Assembly (NCBI GenBank): GCA_005884665.1
Contig: VBAT01000012.1
Location: forward strand, 65,635 to 117,534
Source: Bacteroidota bacterium
Lineage (GTDB): Bacteria; Bacteroidota; Bacteroidia; Chitinophagales; Chitinophagaceae
Length of the DNA: 51,900 nucleotides
Direction: 5' to 3'
The translations under genes were made by a program, and so were the position numbers. Positions 23,484 to 31,300 of this stretch are shown piece after piece. Every line of letters starts with the position of its first letter. Position 1 is the first letter of the stretch. The notes under the pieces are model-generated. The model was given only the letters and a program-made list of their open reading frames with translations. It was not told where the DNA came from and did no database searches.

Positions 23484-26009
23484 ATGACCAGGAGATTCCT
23501 GCTTTTGCACGCGTTTTTATGCGTTACAGTTCTCTTATCGGCTCAAGTCAAATCCCCGGAAGAATTCCTGGGTTATAAGATCGGCTCAAGGTTCACTCCC
23601 CATTGGAAAATAGTCGGCTACTTCCAACATGTCAGCGCTTCGGCACCTGGAATGGTAAAGCTGGTCCAGTATGGTGAAACTAATGAACACCGTCCCCTGT
23701 ACCTGGCTATCGTTTCAACTGAAGAGAATATCCGGGACCTTGAAAATATAAGGATGAATAATCTACGTCTGGCGAATTTGTCGAAGGATAAAACAGCGCC
23801 TTCCGAAAGCGGACCCGCTATTGTCTGGCTTAGTTATAATGTTCATGGCAACGAAGCTTCTTCTTCCGAAGCGTCGCTGCTTACACTGTTTTCACTTGTC
23901 GACCCACGCAATACTCAGACAAAACAATGGCTGAAAAATACAGTTGTGCTAATTGACCCCTGCGTGAATCCCGATGGAAGAGACCGTTATGTTAACTGGT
24001 TCAATTCAGTTGTGGGTGCCGGATATAATTCAAGACCTGATGCCCGCGAACACAGGGAGCCCTGGCCTGGTGGCAGAACCAATCATTATAATTTTGATCT
24101 CAATCGCGACTGGGCCTGGCAAACACAGGCGGAGAGCCAGCAACGAATGCTTCAATATAATAAATGGATGCCACAGGTACATGTAGACTTTCATGAACAG
24201 GGGGCAAATGCACCTTACTATTTTGCTCCCGCCGCACAACCTTATCATGAAGTAATCACACAATGGCAACGGGATTTCCAGGTGACGATTGGAAAAAACC
24301 ATGCAAGGTATTTCGACAGAAACGGTTGGCTTTATTTCACCAAAGAGATCTTTGATCTTTTTTATCCTTCTTACGGTGATACTTATCCTATTTATAACGG
24401 TGCTATTGGCATGACCTATGAACAGGGTGGAGGTCCGGCCGGTGGTTTAGCTGTCAATACCGGCGAGGGTGATACTCTCACTTTATATGACAGGACACTG
24501 CATCATTACACTACTTCATTGAGCACAATTGAGGTAGCCTCCGCCAATGCCGGCAGGCTGGTGAAAGAATTTCATAACTATTTTAATAATGCGGTTAGTG
24601 GAACGGTCGGCGATTATAAATCATATATCATCAAAAGCAAACCGGAGGATGCAGAACGTATTAGCGCCTGCCTGAAATTGCTGGACAAAAATGGCATTCA
24701 ATATGGTGCAGGCAGCGGTAGTGCAAGGGGATATAATTATCATACCGGCAAGGAAGAGACATTTTCCATTGCACAGGGAGATATCGTGATCAATTCGGCA
24801 CAGCCGAAGGCAGCATTGTTGAAGGTATTGTTTGAACCCCAGTCGAAGCTGGTCGATTCAATTACCTATGATATCACCGCCTGGTCAATACCTTATGTTT
24901 ACGGTCTTAGCTGCTATGCAAGCAAACAAAATGTATCCGCGACCGGTACATTCTCACCAACAACTGTAAATAACCAACCAGTCGGAGATTATGGGTATGT
25001 CATACGCTGGAAAGGTCTCGCGTCAGCGAAGACTGTTGCACAACTGCTAAAGCAGAATGTAAAACTTCGTTTCTCCGAGACAGCTTTTGAAACAAACGGC
25101 CAGGCATTTGATCGTGGATCGGTGATAGTTATCAAAAAAGGAAACGAACGGTTTGGCAGCGACCTGGGTGCTCTGGTTGCCAGCACATGCACAGCTAATA
25201 ATATCCAAATGACCCCAATAACCACTGGCCTGGTGGATAAGGGTTATGATTTGGGCAGTTCAAAGGTCCATCCTTTAAAAGCTCCTAAAGTTGTGGTGCT
25301 AACAGGGGAAGGTATCAGTCCAAATGCAGCAGGAGAGGTTTGGCATTTTTTCGAAAAAGAACTGGAATATCCTGTCACCCTGATCAATGCAAATGATTTA
25401 AGCCGTGCAGGCTGGAGCAATATAGATGTATTGATCATGCCTGATGGCAATTATAGGTTTTTGAATGACAAAACTACAGCAGACCAGTTCAACCAATGGA
25501 TCCAAAACGGAGGACACGTCATTGCCCTTGAATCAGCTGTTGCACAATTATCCAAACTGGACTGGAGTGTCATTCATTTAAAGAAGGATGACGAAAAGGA
25601 TACAGCAGGTAAAAAAGACCCTTATGCCTTACTGAGGTCATTTGAAAACAGGGAAAAAGATGAATTGCCCGGTGTAACTCCTGGTTCTGTTTTCAGAGTT
25701 GATCTTGATAATACCCATCCGTTGATGTATGGTTATCCCAATTATTATTATACACTAAAAATGGATAATAGCATTTATGATTTTATCAAGGAAAGTGGTT
25801 GGAACGCGGGAGTGTTAAAAGCGGATAACCAGGTTGCCGGATTTGTTGGATTTAAACTGAAGCGGAAATTAAAAGACGGGTTGGTTTTTGGCGTACAGGA
25901 TTTGGGCAGGGGCACTGTAACTTATCTTACCGATGATGTGTTGTTCCGGAATTTCTGGGAAAACGGGAAGCTGATGTTTTGTAATGCAGTGTTTATTGTT
26001 GGACAGTAG
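23484..26009 (+). CDS. Secreted M14-family zinc carboxypeptidase
   Basis: The 841-residue protein has a signal peptide (MTRRFLLLHAFLCVTVLLSA). The M14 domain spans about 25-350. Zinc ligands His and Glu lie in SYNVHGNEASSSEASLL near residue 125, and a substrate-binding segment is DPCVNPDGRDRYVNWFN. The third ligand His is likely in VHVDFHEQGANAPYYF near residue 235, and the catalytic Glu in GMTYEQGGGPAGG near residue 315. The C-terminal 490 residues carry a glutamine amidotransferase-like segment (PKVVVLTGEGISPNAAGEVW, NGGHVIALESAVAQLS), as in many large Bacteroidota M14 proteins. A longer frame begins at 23271 inside the preceding gene, but the ATG at 23484 gives the signal peptide. It converges on the RNase G gene. 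Confidence 0.93.
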   Translation: MTRRFLLLHAFLCVTVLLSAQVKSPEEFLGYKIGSRFTPHWKIVGYFQHVSASAPGMVKLVQYGETNEHRPLYLAIVSTEENIRDLENIRMNNLRLANLSKDKTAPSESGPAIVWLSYNVHGNEASSSEASLLTLFSLVDPRNTQTKQWLKNTVVLIDPCVNPDGRDRYVNWFNSVVGAGYNSRPDAREHREPWPGGRTNHYNFDLNRDWAWQTQAESQQRMLQYNKWMPQVHVDFHEQGANAPYYFAPAAQPYHEVITQWQRDFQVTIGKNHARYFDRNGWLYFTKEIFDLFYPSYGDTYPIYNGAIGMTYEQGGGPAGGLAVNTGEGDTLTLYDRTLHHYTTSLSTIEVASANAGRLVKEFHNYFNNAVSGTVGDYKSYIIKSKPEDAERISACLKLLDKNGIQYGAGSGSARGYNYHTGKEETFSIAQGDIVINSAQPKAALLKVLFEPQSKLVDSITYDITAWSIPYVYGLSCYASKQNVSATGTFSPTTVNNQPVGDYGYVIRWKGLASAKTVAQLLKQNVKLRFSETAFETNGQAFDRGSVIVIKKGNERFGSDLGALVASTCTANNIQMTPITTGLVDKGYDLGSSKVHPLKAPKVVVLTGEGISPNAAGEVWHFFEKELEYPVTLINANDLSRAGWSNIDVLIMPDGNYRFLNDKTTADQFNQWIQNGGHVIALESAVAQLSKLDWSVIHLKKDDEKDTAGKKDPYALLRSFENREKDELPGVTPGSVFRVDLDNTHPLMYGYPNYYYTLKMDNSIYDFIKESGWNAGVLKADNQVAGFVGFKLKRKLKDGLVFGVQDLGRGTVTYLTDDVLFRNFWENGKLMFCNAVFIVGQ

Positions 26010-26020
26010 ATACAAAGAAA

Positions 26021-26271
26021 CAAGAACCAAATAGCAAGAACCAAATAAATTCGAAATGCGAAAATCGAAAACAATACATCTCGATCATTCAGAATTTTTA
26101 ATATCCCCTTCGACCTTTTTGATTCTTTGTGCTTTTTAGGTTCTGTTATTTAGATCGGGAAACAAAGAAATAAAATAACCAAATGTCAATTAAGAATTAC
26201 CCGACATTGCCTTTTTCGAATTTCCTGCTTGGGTTTTCTAATTTATTTGGTTCTTGGTTCTTGAGATTTGG
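26021..26271. repeat. Dispersed inverted-repeat element, copy 1
   Basis: The left arm at 26021-26050 carries two CAAGAACCAAAT units and ends AAATAAAT. The right arm at 26241-26271 reads ATTTATTTGGTTCTTGGTTC then TTGAGATTTGG. The inner ends of the arms are complementary over 16 bases. The core looks composite: a partial right arm around 26115-26155 and a partial left arm at about 26160-26184. The element lies between two convergent genes, so it may also act as a terminator. A second copy is at 33271-33412. Confidence 0.8.
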
Positions 26272-26280
26272 TGCTTCTCT

Positions 26281-27834
26281 TCAGAGCTTGATCTCTTCGT
26301 CCTGTTTATCAAAAAACTTGTACTCGGTCAAATGATAATTGCTATCCTCGGCCAGTCTTGTTTTTTGTCTGAACTTCTTATTCCATTTAGCGATCCTGGA
26401 TGACCATGGCCAGCCTTTTTTGAGATAGGCAAACATGATAGGGTTCACAACCAGCTTGAGGTTACTGTGCTTGTGTGTGATAAGATAATTAAGGTTCTTT
26501 TCAATATCATCTTCCAGCAAGAGCGTAGAAGAAATTTTACCGGTGCCATTGCAGCTCGGACAAATTTCCTGTGTATTGATATTCATCTCCGGCTTCATCC
26601 GTTGCCGGGTGATTTGCATAAGGCCGAATTTGGAAATCGGAAGTACTGCATGTTTTGCCCTGTCAGGACTCATGAATTCTTCCATCTTCTCCATCAACTT
26701 CCGTTTATTCTCCGGAAGTTTCATATCTATAAAATCTACGACAATAATACCACCCAGGTCACGAAGCCTCAACTGGCGGGCTATTTCATCAGCAGCCTCG
26801 AGGTTTGTCTCCAATGCATTTTGTTCCTGGTTATTACTTACACTTTTATACCCGCTATTGACATCTATCACATGAAGAGCTTCTGTATGCTCGATAATGA
26901 GATAGGCGCCGCTATTCAGGTTAACCGTTTTTCCGAAAGACGATTTCACCTGCTTTGTAATTCCAAATGAATCGAAAATGGGCGAGCCATTCTGGTAAAA
27001 CGAAACGATATCTGCTTTTTCCGGGGCGATGCGCTGGATATAATTCTTCGTGTCGGTAAAAATATTCCTGTCGTTTACTACGATCCTGTTGAAATCCTCG
27101 TTCAGCAGGTCGCGAAGAATGCTGTTTGTCTTGGTTTGTTCGCTTAATATCTTGGCGGGTGCAGTTGCTCCTTTGAGATTCCGCTGTATGGTCTTCCACA
27201 TTTCTACAAGCGCAGAAAGGTCTTCATGCAGCTCGGCGGTATTTTTTCCTTCTGCTGCTGTTCGAACGATGACGCCAAAGTTTCTGGGCTTAATAGCTTC
27301 AACGATCTTCTGCAGTCGCTTTCTTTCTTCGGAAGAATGTATTTTCCTGGAGACGGCGACGATGTTGTTGAACGGTGTGATAACTACAAATCGGCCTGGC
27401 AGTGATATCTCGCAACTTAATCTCGGCCCTTTAGCCGCGATCGGTTCTTTCAATATTTGCACCAGGATGTTTGGCTTGCCACCCAACACCTCATTGATCT
27501 TGCCGGTCTTAATGATCTCCGGCTCGTTTTCAAATCTCCCAAAATCCGGTACAGTGTCTGTCTTATCATTCATACTAAACACTGTGAATTTCAGTAACGA
27601 CCGGGCATAAGGACTCAGATCAGTATAATGAAGAAAAGCGTCCTTTTCAAAACCTACATCCACAAATGCAGCATTCAGGCCGGGGATAAGCTTTTTCACT
27701 TTACCCAGGTACAGGTCACCGACGGCGAACCTTGCATCACTTTTTTCACTATGCAATTCGACCAGTTTCCTGTCTTCAAGCAAGGCAATCTCCACACCCT
27801 GCGGAGCTGCATTAATAATGAGTTCTTTGTTCAT
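26281..27834 (-). CDS. rng: Ribonuclease E/G family protein
   Basis: This endoribonuclease takes part in rRNA maturation and mRNA decay. The 517-residue length is close to RNase G. The N-terminal S1 domain (RFAVGDLYLGKVKKLIPGLN, AAFVDVGFEKDAFLHYTDLS) covers about 35-130. Catalytic aspartates are in LHVIDVNSGYKSVS (about 320) and GGIIVVDFIDMKLPENKRK (about 365). The zinc-link CPSCNGTGKI near residue 430 joins dimers. There is no long C-terminal degradosome scaffold, so it is the short G type. It starts at the ATG at 27834. Downstream genes on the same strand are absent (it converges with the M14 gene). It sits beside the COX24-type ribosomal gene and the HU/mutY/ssb/gldE/gldD cluster. Confidence 0.95.
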   Translation of the reverse strand: MNKELIINAAPQGVEIALLEDRKLVELHSEKSDARFAVGDLYLGKVKKLIPGLNAAFVDVGFEKDAFLHYTDLSPYARSLLKFTVFSMNDKTDTVPDFGRFENEPEIIKTGKINEVLGGKPNILVQILKEPIAAKGPRLSCEISLPGRFVVITPFNNIVAVSRKIHSSEERKRLQKIVEAIKPRNFGVIVRTAAEGKNTAELHEDLSALVEMWKTIQRNLKGATAPAKILSEQTKTNSILRDLLNEDFNRIVVNDRNIFTDTKNYIQRIAPEKADIVSFYQNGSPIFDSFGITKQVKSSFGKTVNLNSGAYLIIEHTEALHVIDVNSGYKSVSNNQEQNALETNLEAADEIARQLRLRDLGGIIVVDFIDMKLPENKRKLMEKMEEFMSPDRAKHAVLPISKFGLMQITRQRMKPEMNINTQEICPSCNGTGKISSTLLLEDDIEKNLNYLITHKHSNLKLVVNPIMFAYLKKGWPWSSRIAKWNKKFRQKTRLAEDSNYHLTEYKFFDKQDEEIKL

Positions 27835-28017
27835 TACAGCTTACATAAAAATGAATCAACCTTATTGCTGTAAATACCGGTTGCCAGCAAACCGTACGTG
27901 ATTGCGGAGGGATAAGTTGCAGTATAATTGGCGGGGTTGCAAACTTGTACGGCAGACAATCGGTCAACTGGCTCCCTGTCTTGCCCGGGGCGAGACGGGG
28001 ACATCCTAAAGAAAAGA

Positions 28018-28113
28018 TTACTTGTTTCTTTTCTTATGACGATTCTTTCTCAGTCTTTTTTTACGCTTGTGCGTCGCGATCTTATGACGCTTTCTTTTCT
28101 TACCACAAGGCAT
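28018..28113 (-). CDS. 31-residue AURKAIP1/COX24-domain basic protein, probable ribosomal protein
   Basis: The microORF encodes MPCGKKRKRHKIATHKRKKR and ends LRKNRHKKRNK; about two thirds of the residues are Lys, Arg or His. It matches the tiny AURKAIP1/COX24 proteins that Bacteroidota encode in one copy, relatives of mitochondrial mS38 and mycobacterial bS22. By that relation it should sit in the small ribosomal subunit; placement in the ribosome is inferred. The reading frame is exact, with ATG at 28113 and TAA at 28018. It lies between rng and the TPR gene, all on the minus strand. The codons for the KRKKR runs are AAA/AGA/CGT, as expected for a strongly expressed gene. Confidence 0.85.
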   Translation of the reverse strand: MPCGKKRKRHKIATHKRKKRLRKNRHKKRNK

Positions 28114-28195
28114 ACTTCAAATAATTTTTTAAATCCTGTTTATAATAATAAGTTTCAAAGCCTGGAAGATCTGTCTTCCTTTCTTCTTAAACTCT

Positions 28196-29041
28196 TTAAT
28201 GCGCTTTTTTCAGCTCTTCAATTCTCTTTGCGATCTCCTCTTTTATATCTTTCCTTTCAATCACCTGAAGACTTCGCTCGTACCACCTAATGGCATTTTC
28301 CTTATCGTTCTTTCTCTCATATATATCGGCCAGCATCAGGGTCGCTTCCGCATTGGCGGGTGCGACACGGGTAATTGTCTCTAAACGGGTAATAGCTTTA
28401 TCGTATTGCAACGACATCAGTAAACCTTTGACCATCATTACCTGGCCATAGACATTGGTGCTGTCTTTATCCAGCACTTCCCTCACCTTAGCCACTCCTT
28501 CCATTGGGGAAATCTCACCCAGGAACAAAGTAGCTCCCAACCCGATTTTGGTCGAATCATTTCGGGAATTAATGTTCAAAGATCTCTCAAACAAATCTTT
28601 GGCCTGCAATGCTTCCCATCTCTTGAGCTCTGCATCGCTCTCCTGTTGCAGGTTTTCCAAAAATAAGCGGGCAGCAAAGGTGAGGGATTTTTCTGAATTT
28701 TCCAATCTTGCAGCTTCAGCCTCATACCAGCCGTAAGGGGGAAAAAAATGAGCTGAATCTTTCCAGAAATGAGCTAACCGATGATAGGCTTCCATCTTCT
28801 GTTCTCTGCCGGCTTCAGCTGAAATTCTATTTTCAAGCCCCAGCACCTGCTTTAACAGGGCAGGATTGATCTGCCTTCTGGCCATATTCATTATAGTATC
28901 TGTAATGGCTGATTGCGCAGCTGCCTGAACGTGACCGATTTCTGAGAGAGGAGGCTTTGCCGGTACTGTGCGGCCAAAAAGGTAAATGAAAATTACTAAG
29001 ATAAAAGATATACCAACTGTGATCCATTGAGGTTTCTTCAC
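28196..29041 (-). CDS. Membrane-anchored tetratricopeptide (TPR) repeat protein
   Basis: The 281-residue protein begins with a short basic head (KKPQWIT) and one membrane helix (VGISFILVIFIYLFG, about 8-24). The rest is helical with TPR-type pairs: MEAYHRLAHFWKDSAHFFPP, NDSTKIGLGATLFLGEISPM, VYGQVMMVKGLLMSLQYDKA, APANAEATLMLADIYERKND and KENAIRWYERSLQVIERKDI. It should act as a periplasmic scaffold. The gene is conserved beside HU and mutY in related genomes, as far as I recall. I chose the GTG at 29041 because the first in-frame start, a TTG at 29062, lies inside a perfect -7 box (TACCTTTG, 29067-29060). The function is not known. Confidence 0.75.
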   Translation of the reverse strand: MKKPQWITVGISFILVIFIYLFGRTVPAKPPLSEIGHVQAAAQSAITDTIMNMARRQINPALLKQVLGLENRISAEAGREQKMEAYHRLAHFWKDSAHFFPPYGWYEAEAARLENSEKSLTFAARLFLENLQQESDAELKRWEALQAKDLFERSLNINSRNDSTKIGLGATLFLGEISPMEGVAKVREVLDKDSTNVYGQVMMVKGLLMSLQYDKAITRLETITRVAPANAEATLMLADIYERKNDKENAIRWYERSLQVIERKDIKEEIAKRIEELKKAH

Positions 29042-29128
29042 ATTCTGAAATTTGGAAGGCAAAGGTACCTCAAAGCACTATACGTTCTTAATTGTAGAGG
29101 AGTAAATGATTGAAATGCAATTACCGGT

Positions 29129-29452
29129 TTATGGTTCTGCTTCTTCCCCGGGACCTGCATCAGGCTTTACTTCTTTCAACTTTTTAACTTCAGCTACAAA
29201 TTCTTTAGCTGGTTTGAAAGCAGGTATATAATGCTCTGGAATATGGACTGCAATGTTCTTTTTGATGTTTCGACCGATCTTGGCAGCTCTTTTTTTAGTT
29301 ATAAAACTGCCAAAGCCACGGATATAAATATTCTCACCGGCTGATAGCGTGTCTTTTACTTCTTTAAACATTGTTTCAAGCGTAACCAAGACATCAACCT
29401 TGGGAATACCCGTCTTTTCAGATATCTGGTTTACAAGATCGGCTTTTCTCAT
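29129..29452 (-). CDS. HU/IHF-family DNA-binding protein
   Basis: The 107-residue protein has the complete HU/IHF fold. The N-terminal helices are MRKADLVNQISEKTGIPKVD and VLVTLETMFKEVKDTLSAGE. The beta-arm region starts at NIYIRGFGSFITKKRAAKIG, with RGFGSF as the family core, and the arm tip is RNIKKNIAVHIPEHYIPAFK. The tail (KEFVAEVKKLKEVKPDAGPG) adds about 12 residues, ending in acidic GEEAEP. It bends DNA as a dimer and compacts the nucleoid. Homologues next to mutY have been called himA in Flavobacterium. It is divergent from mutY with 132 bases between starts, or 48 if the upstream mutY ATG is used. Confidence 0.95.
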   Translation of the reverse strand: MRKADLVNQISEKTGIPKVDVLVTLETMFKEVKDTLSAGENIYIRGFGSFITKKRAAKIGRNIKKNIAVHIPEHYIPAFKPAKEFVAEVKKLKEVKPDAGPGEEAEP

Positions 29453-29584
29453 TATTGGGGGTTTAAGTGGTTTTGAGATACTAATTTATAACAAAATAAA
29501 ATGATAGTCAATAGAATAGACAAAATTTTTATCACAAGTTGCAAACCAGGTCAGAAAAAATGGCAGATATTTAGGCTTCCTAAC

Positions 29585-30667
29585 ATGATTTTGATGGCCC
29601 CATTTAGTAAGAATCCGGGTTATTTCGCCCGGGTACTGGCCAGCTGGCACCGGGAAAGGAACCGGCGAGAGCTGCCCTGGAAAGGAGAAAAGGACCCCTA
29701 TAAAATATGGTTGAGCGAGATCATCCTGCAGCAAACCCGGGTTGAGCAGGGTCTGAATTACTACCTCAGCTTTGTTAAAACCTTTCCCGACGTTCACAAA
29801 CTGGCCAGCGCCCCCGACAAAAAAGTTTTTAAACTTTGGGAAGGACTCGGTTATTATTCAAGATGCCGCAATCTCCTGGCTTCCGCCAGGTATATTTCCA
29901 GCGAATTGAAAGGAGAGTTTCCCAATACTTACGATAATATCAAAACACTAAAAGGTGTCGGTCCCTATACTGCCGCTGCTATATCTTCATTCGCTTTCAA
30001 TCTGCCTCATGCCGTAGTAGACGGAAATGTGTTCCGGGTACTGGCAAGGATTTTCGGAATTAATATACCTACAGATACGACGGAAGGAAAAAAGATATTT
30101 ACAGAATTAGCCAATAAACTTCTTGATAAACACCAACCCGGTTTACATAACCAGGCGATCATGGACTTCGGCGCAACAGTTTGCAAACCTTTACCACTTT
30201 GCGATGAATGTGTTTTTAAAAAGAACTGCTTTGCCTATTTAAACAATAAAACAGATCAGTTCCCGGTCAAAGAAAAAAAGATCACTATCAAAAAAAGATG
30301 GTTCTATTACCTGGTAATGCAGCATGATGATAAGATAGCCATCAGGCAACGAACGGGAAAAGATATCTGGCAGCAACTATATGAGTTTCCCATGGTAGAA
30401 ACGGGAAAAGAGCAAACAGCAGAATCCATTCTATCTGCTGCGGAAAAAGATGCATTGTTAAAAAGAAAGCGTTATAAGTTCATTTCTATTTCTCCGGTAT
30501 ACAAGCAGCAACTTTCTCACCAATTAATAATGGCACAGTTCATACAGGTTAGATTCTCCGGGCAAACTGATTTGAATGGCCGCGGACATTGGGTGACAAA
30601 AATCCAAATGAATAAATATCCTTTCCCAAAACTTATTAATCAGTTTAAGGGTGAAAGCATGCCATAG
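29585..30667 (+). CDS. mutY: A/G-specific adenine glycosylase MutY
   Basis: MutY removes adenine paired with 8-oxoguanine. From the ATG at 29585 it has 360 residues. The helix-hairpin-helix glycosylase domain has SEIILQQTRVEQGLNYYLSF (catalytic Glu), the HhH hairpin LKGVGPYTAAAISSFAF and the catalytic Asp in AVVDGNVFRVLARIFG. The [4Fe-4S] cysteines are spaced C-x6-C-x2-C-x5-C in VCKPLPLCDECVFKKNCFAY. The C-terminal NUDIX-like recognition domain (QRTGKDIWQQLYEFPMVETG) follows. The frame extends upstream to an ATG at 29501 with an A-rich lead, which would add 28 residues before the conserved start (LASWHRERNRRELPW); either start is possible. It ends at a terminator and lies ahead of ssb. Confidence 0.93.
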   Translation: MILMAPFSKNPGYFARVLASWHRERNRRELPWKGEKDPYKIWLSEIILQQTRVEQGLNYYLSFVKTFPDVHKLASAPDKKVFKLWEGLGYYSRCRNLLASARYISSELKGEFPNTYDNIKTLKGVGPYTAAAISSFAFNLPHAVVDGNVFRVLARIFGINIPTDTTEGKKIFTELANKLLDKHQPGLHNQAIMDFGATVCKPLPLCDECVFKKNCFAYLNNKTDQFPVKEKKITIKKRWFYYLVMQHDDKIAIRQRTGKDIWQQLYEFPMVETGKEQTAESILSAAEKDALLKRKRYKFISISPVYKQQLSHQLIMAQFIQVRFSGQTDLNGRGHWVTKIQMNKYPFPKLINQFKGESMP

Positions 30668-30706
30668 CCTCCCGTACCGGAGAGGCTTTGAGCTTTATTT
30701 TTTTTA
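30667..30706 (+). terminator. Rho-independent terminator after mutY
   Basis: GCCTCCCG pairs with CGGAGAGGC around TAC, with one bulged A, starting on the last base of the mutY stop codon. A T-rich tail follows at 30698-30706. Confidence 0.8.
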
Positions 30707-30747
30707 TTCCGCCTAAAAAAATTTAATTTTAAAGAGCATTCGAAGCC

Positions 30748-30756
30748 TAAGGAGGA
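30748..30756 (+). promoter_or_regulatory. Strong Shine-Dalgarno sequence TAAGGAGGA in the ssb leader
   Basis: It is nearly a full complement to the 16S 3' end but lies 25 bases before the ssb ATG, too far for direct initiation there. ATA (30761) and ATC (30764), in frame with ssb, lie 5 and 8 bases after the GGAGG. Shine-Dalgarno sites are rare in Bacteroidota. Confidence 0.6.
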
Positions 30757-30781
30757 TTTAATAATCGAAAAAGATAAGCGT

Positions 30782-31213
30782 ATGAGAGGCGTAAACAGAG
30801 TAATGCTCATTGGCAATCTCGGAAAAGATCCAGATGTTCAATTCCTGGAAGGAAATATTGCAGTAGCTAAATTCCCCCTTGCTACTACCGAAACCTTCAA
30901 AGACCGCTCAGGAAAATTGATCTCGCAAACAGAATGGCATACCGTAGTGTTGTGGAGAGGTTTGGCCGAACTGGCACAAAAGTACCTGCACAAAAGCAGC
31001 CTTGTCTATATCGAAGGGCGCCTGCGTACACGCAGCTGGGACGATAAAGACGGCAATCGCAAATTCGCTACTGAGGTGGTAGGTGATAATCTTATCATGC
31101 TGGACAAACGTATGGACAGCACCGCTTCAACTCAAACCGGGGATAGTAGCGTAGAAAATCATGGAAGCACCGATGCTACCATGGGCGATCCTTCTGAAAC
31201 CCTCCCCTTCTGA
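30782..31213 (+). CDS. ssb: Single-stranded DNA-binding protein
   Basis: The 143-residue protein has the OB fold of SSB from the first residue: MRGVNRVMLIGNLGKDPDVQ, FPLATTETFKDRSGKLISQT, EWHTVVLWRGLAELAQKYLH and KSSLVYIEGRLRTRSWDDKD are all family landmarks. The C-terminal tail is flexible (STASTQTGDSSVENHGSTDA) and ends GDPSETLPF, a degenerate version of the acidic DDDIPF tip that recruits repair proteins. It works as a tetramer at replication forks and in repair. The ATG at 30782 is the canonical start (M-R-G-V-N-R-V). The leader holds a strong but far Shine-Dalgarno sequence. mutY lies upstream behind a terminator and gldE downstream. Confidence 0.97.
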   Translation: MRGVNRVMLIGNLGKDPDVQFLEGNIAVAKFPLATTETFKDRSGKLISQTEWHTVVLWRGLAELAQKYLHKSSLVYIEGRLRTRSWDDKDGNRKFATEVVGDNLIMLDKRMDSTASTQTGDSSVENHGSTDATMGDPSETLPF

Positions 31214-31236
31214 TTTATATTAAAACAATAACTTTG
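31208..31236 (+). promoter_or_regulatory. Candidate promoter for gldE
   Basis: TAACTTTG at 31229-31236 fits TAnnTTTG exactly. TTC at 31208-31210, one base off TTG, lies 18 bases upstream. The gldE start is about 65 bases downstream. Confidence 0.5.
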
Positions 31237-31300
31237 TTTTGAAAAACTAAGCTGGCGCACCGCTGGCTTTAGGAAAAAATTTTCACCAAAAATCCTGCAA

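Noticed and set aside
29501..29584. Extended MutY N-terminus from the ATG at 29501
   Set aside because: It is kept as an alternative start only. The added 28 residues precede the conserved MutY start, although the A-rich upstream sequence would suit it.
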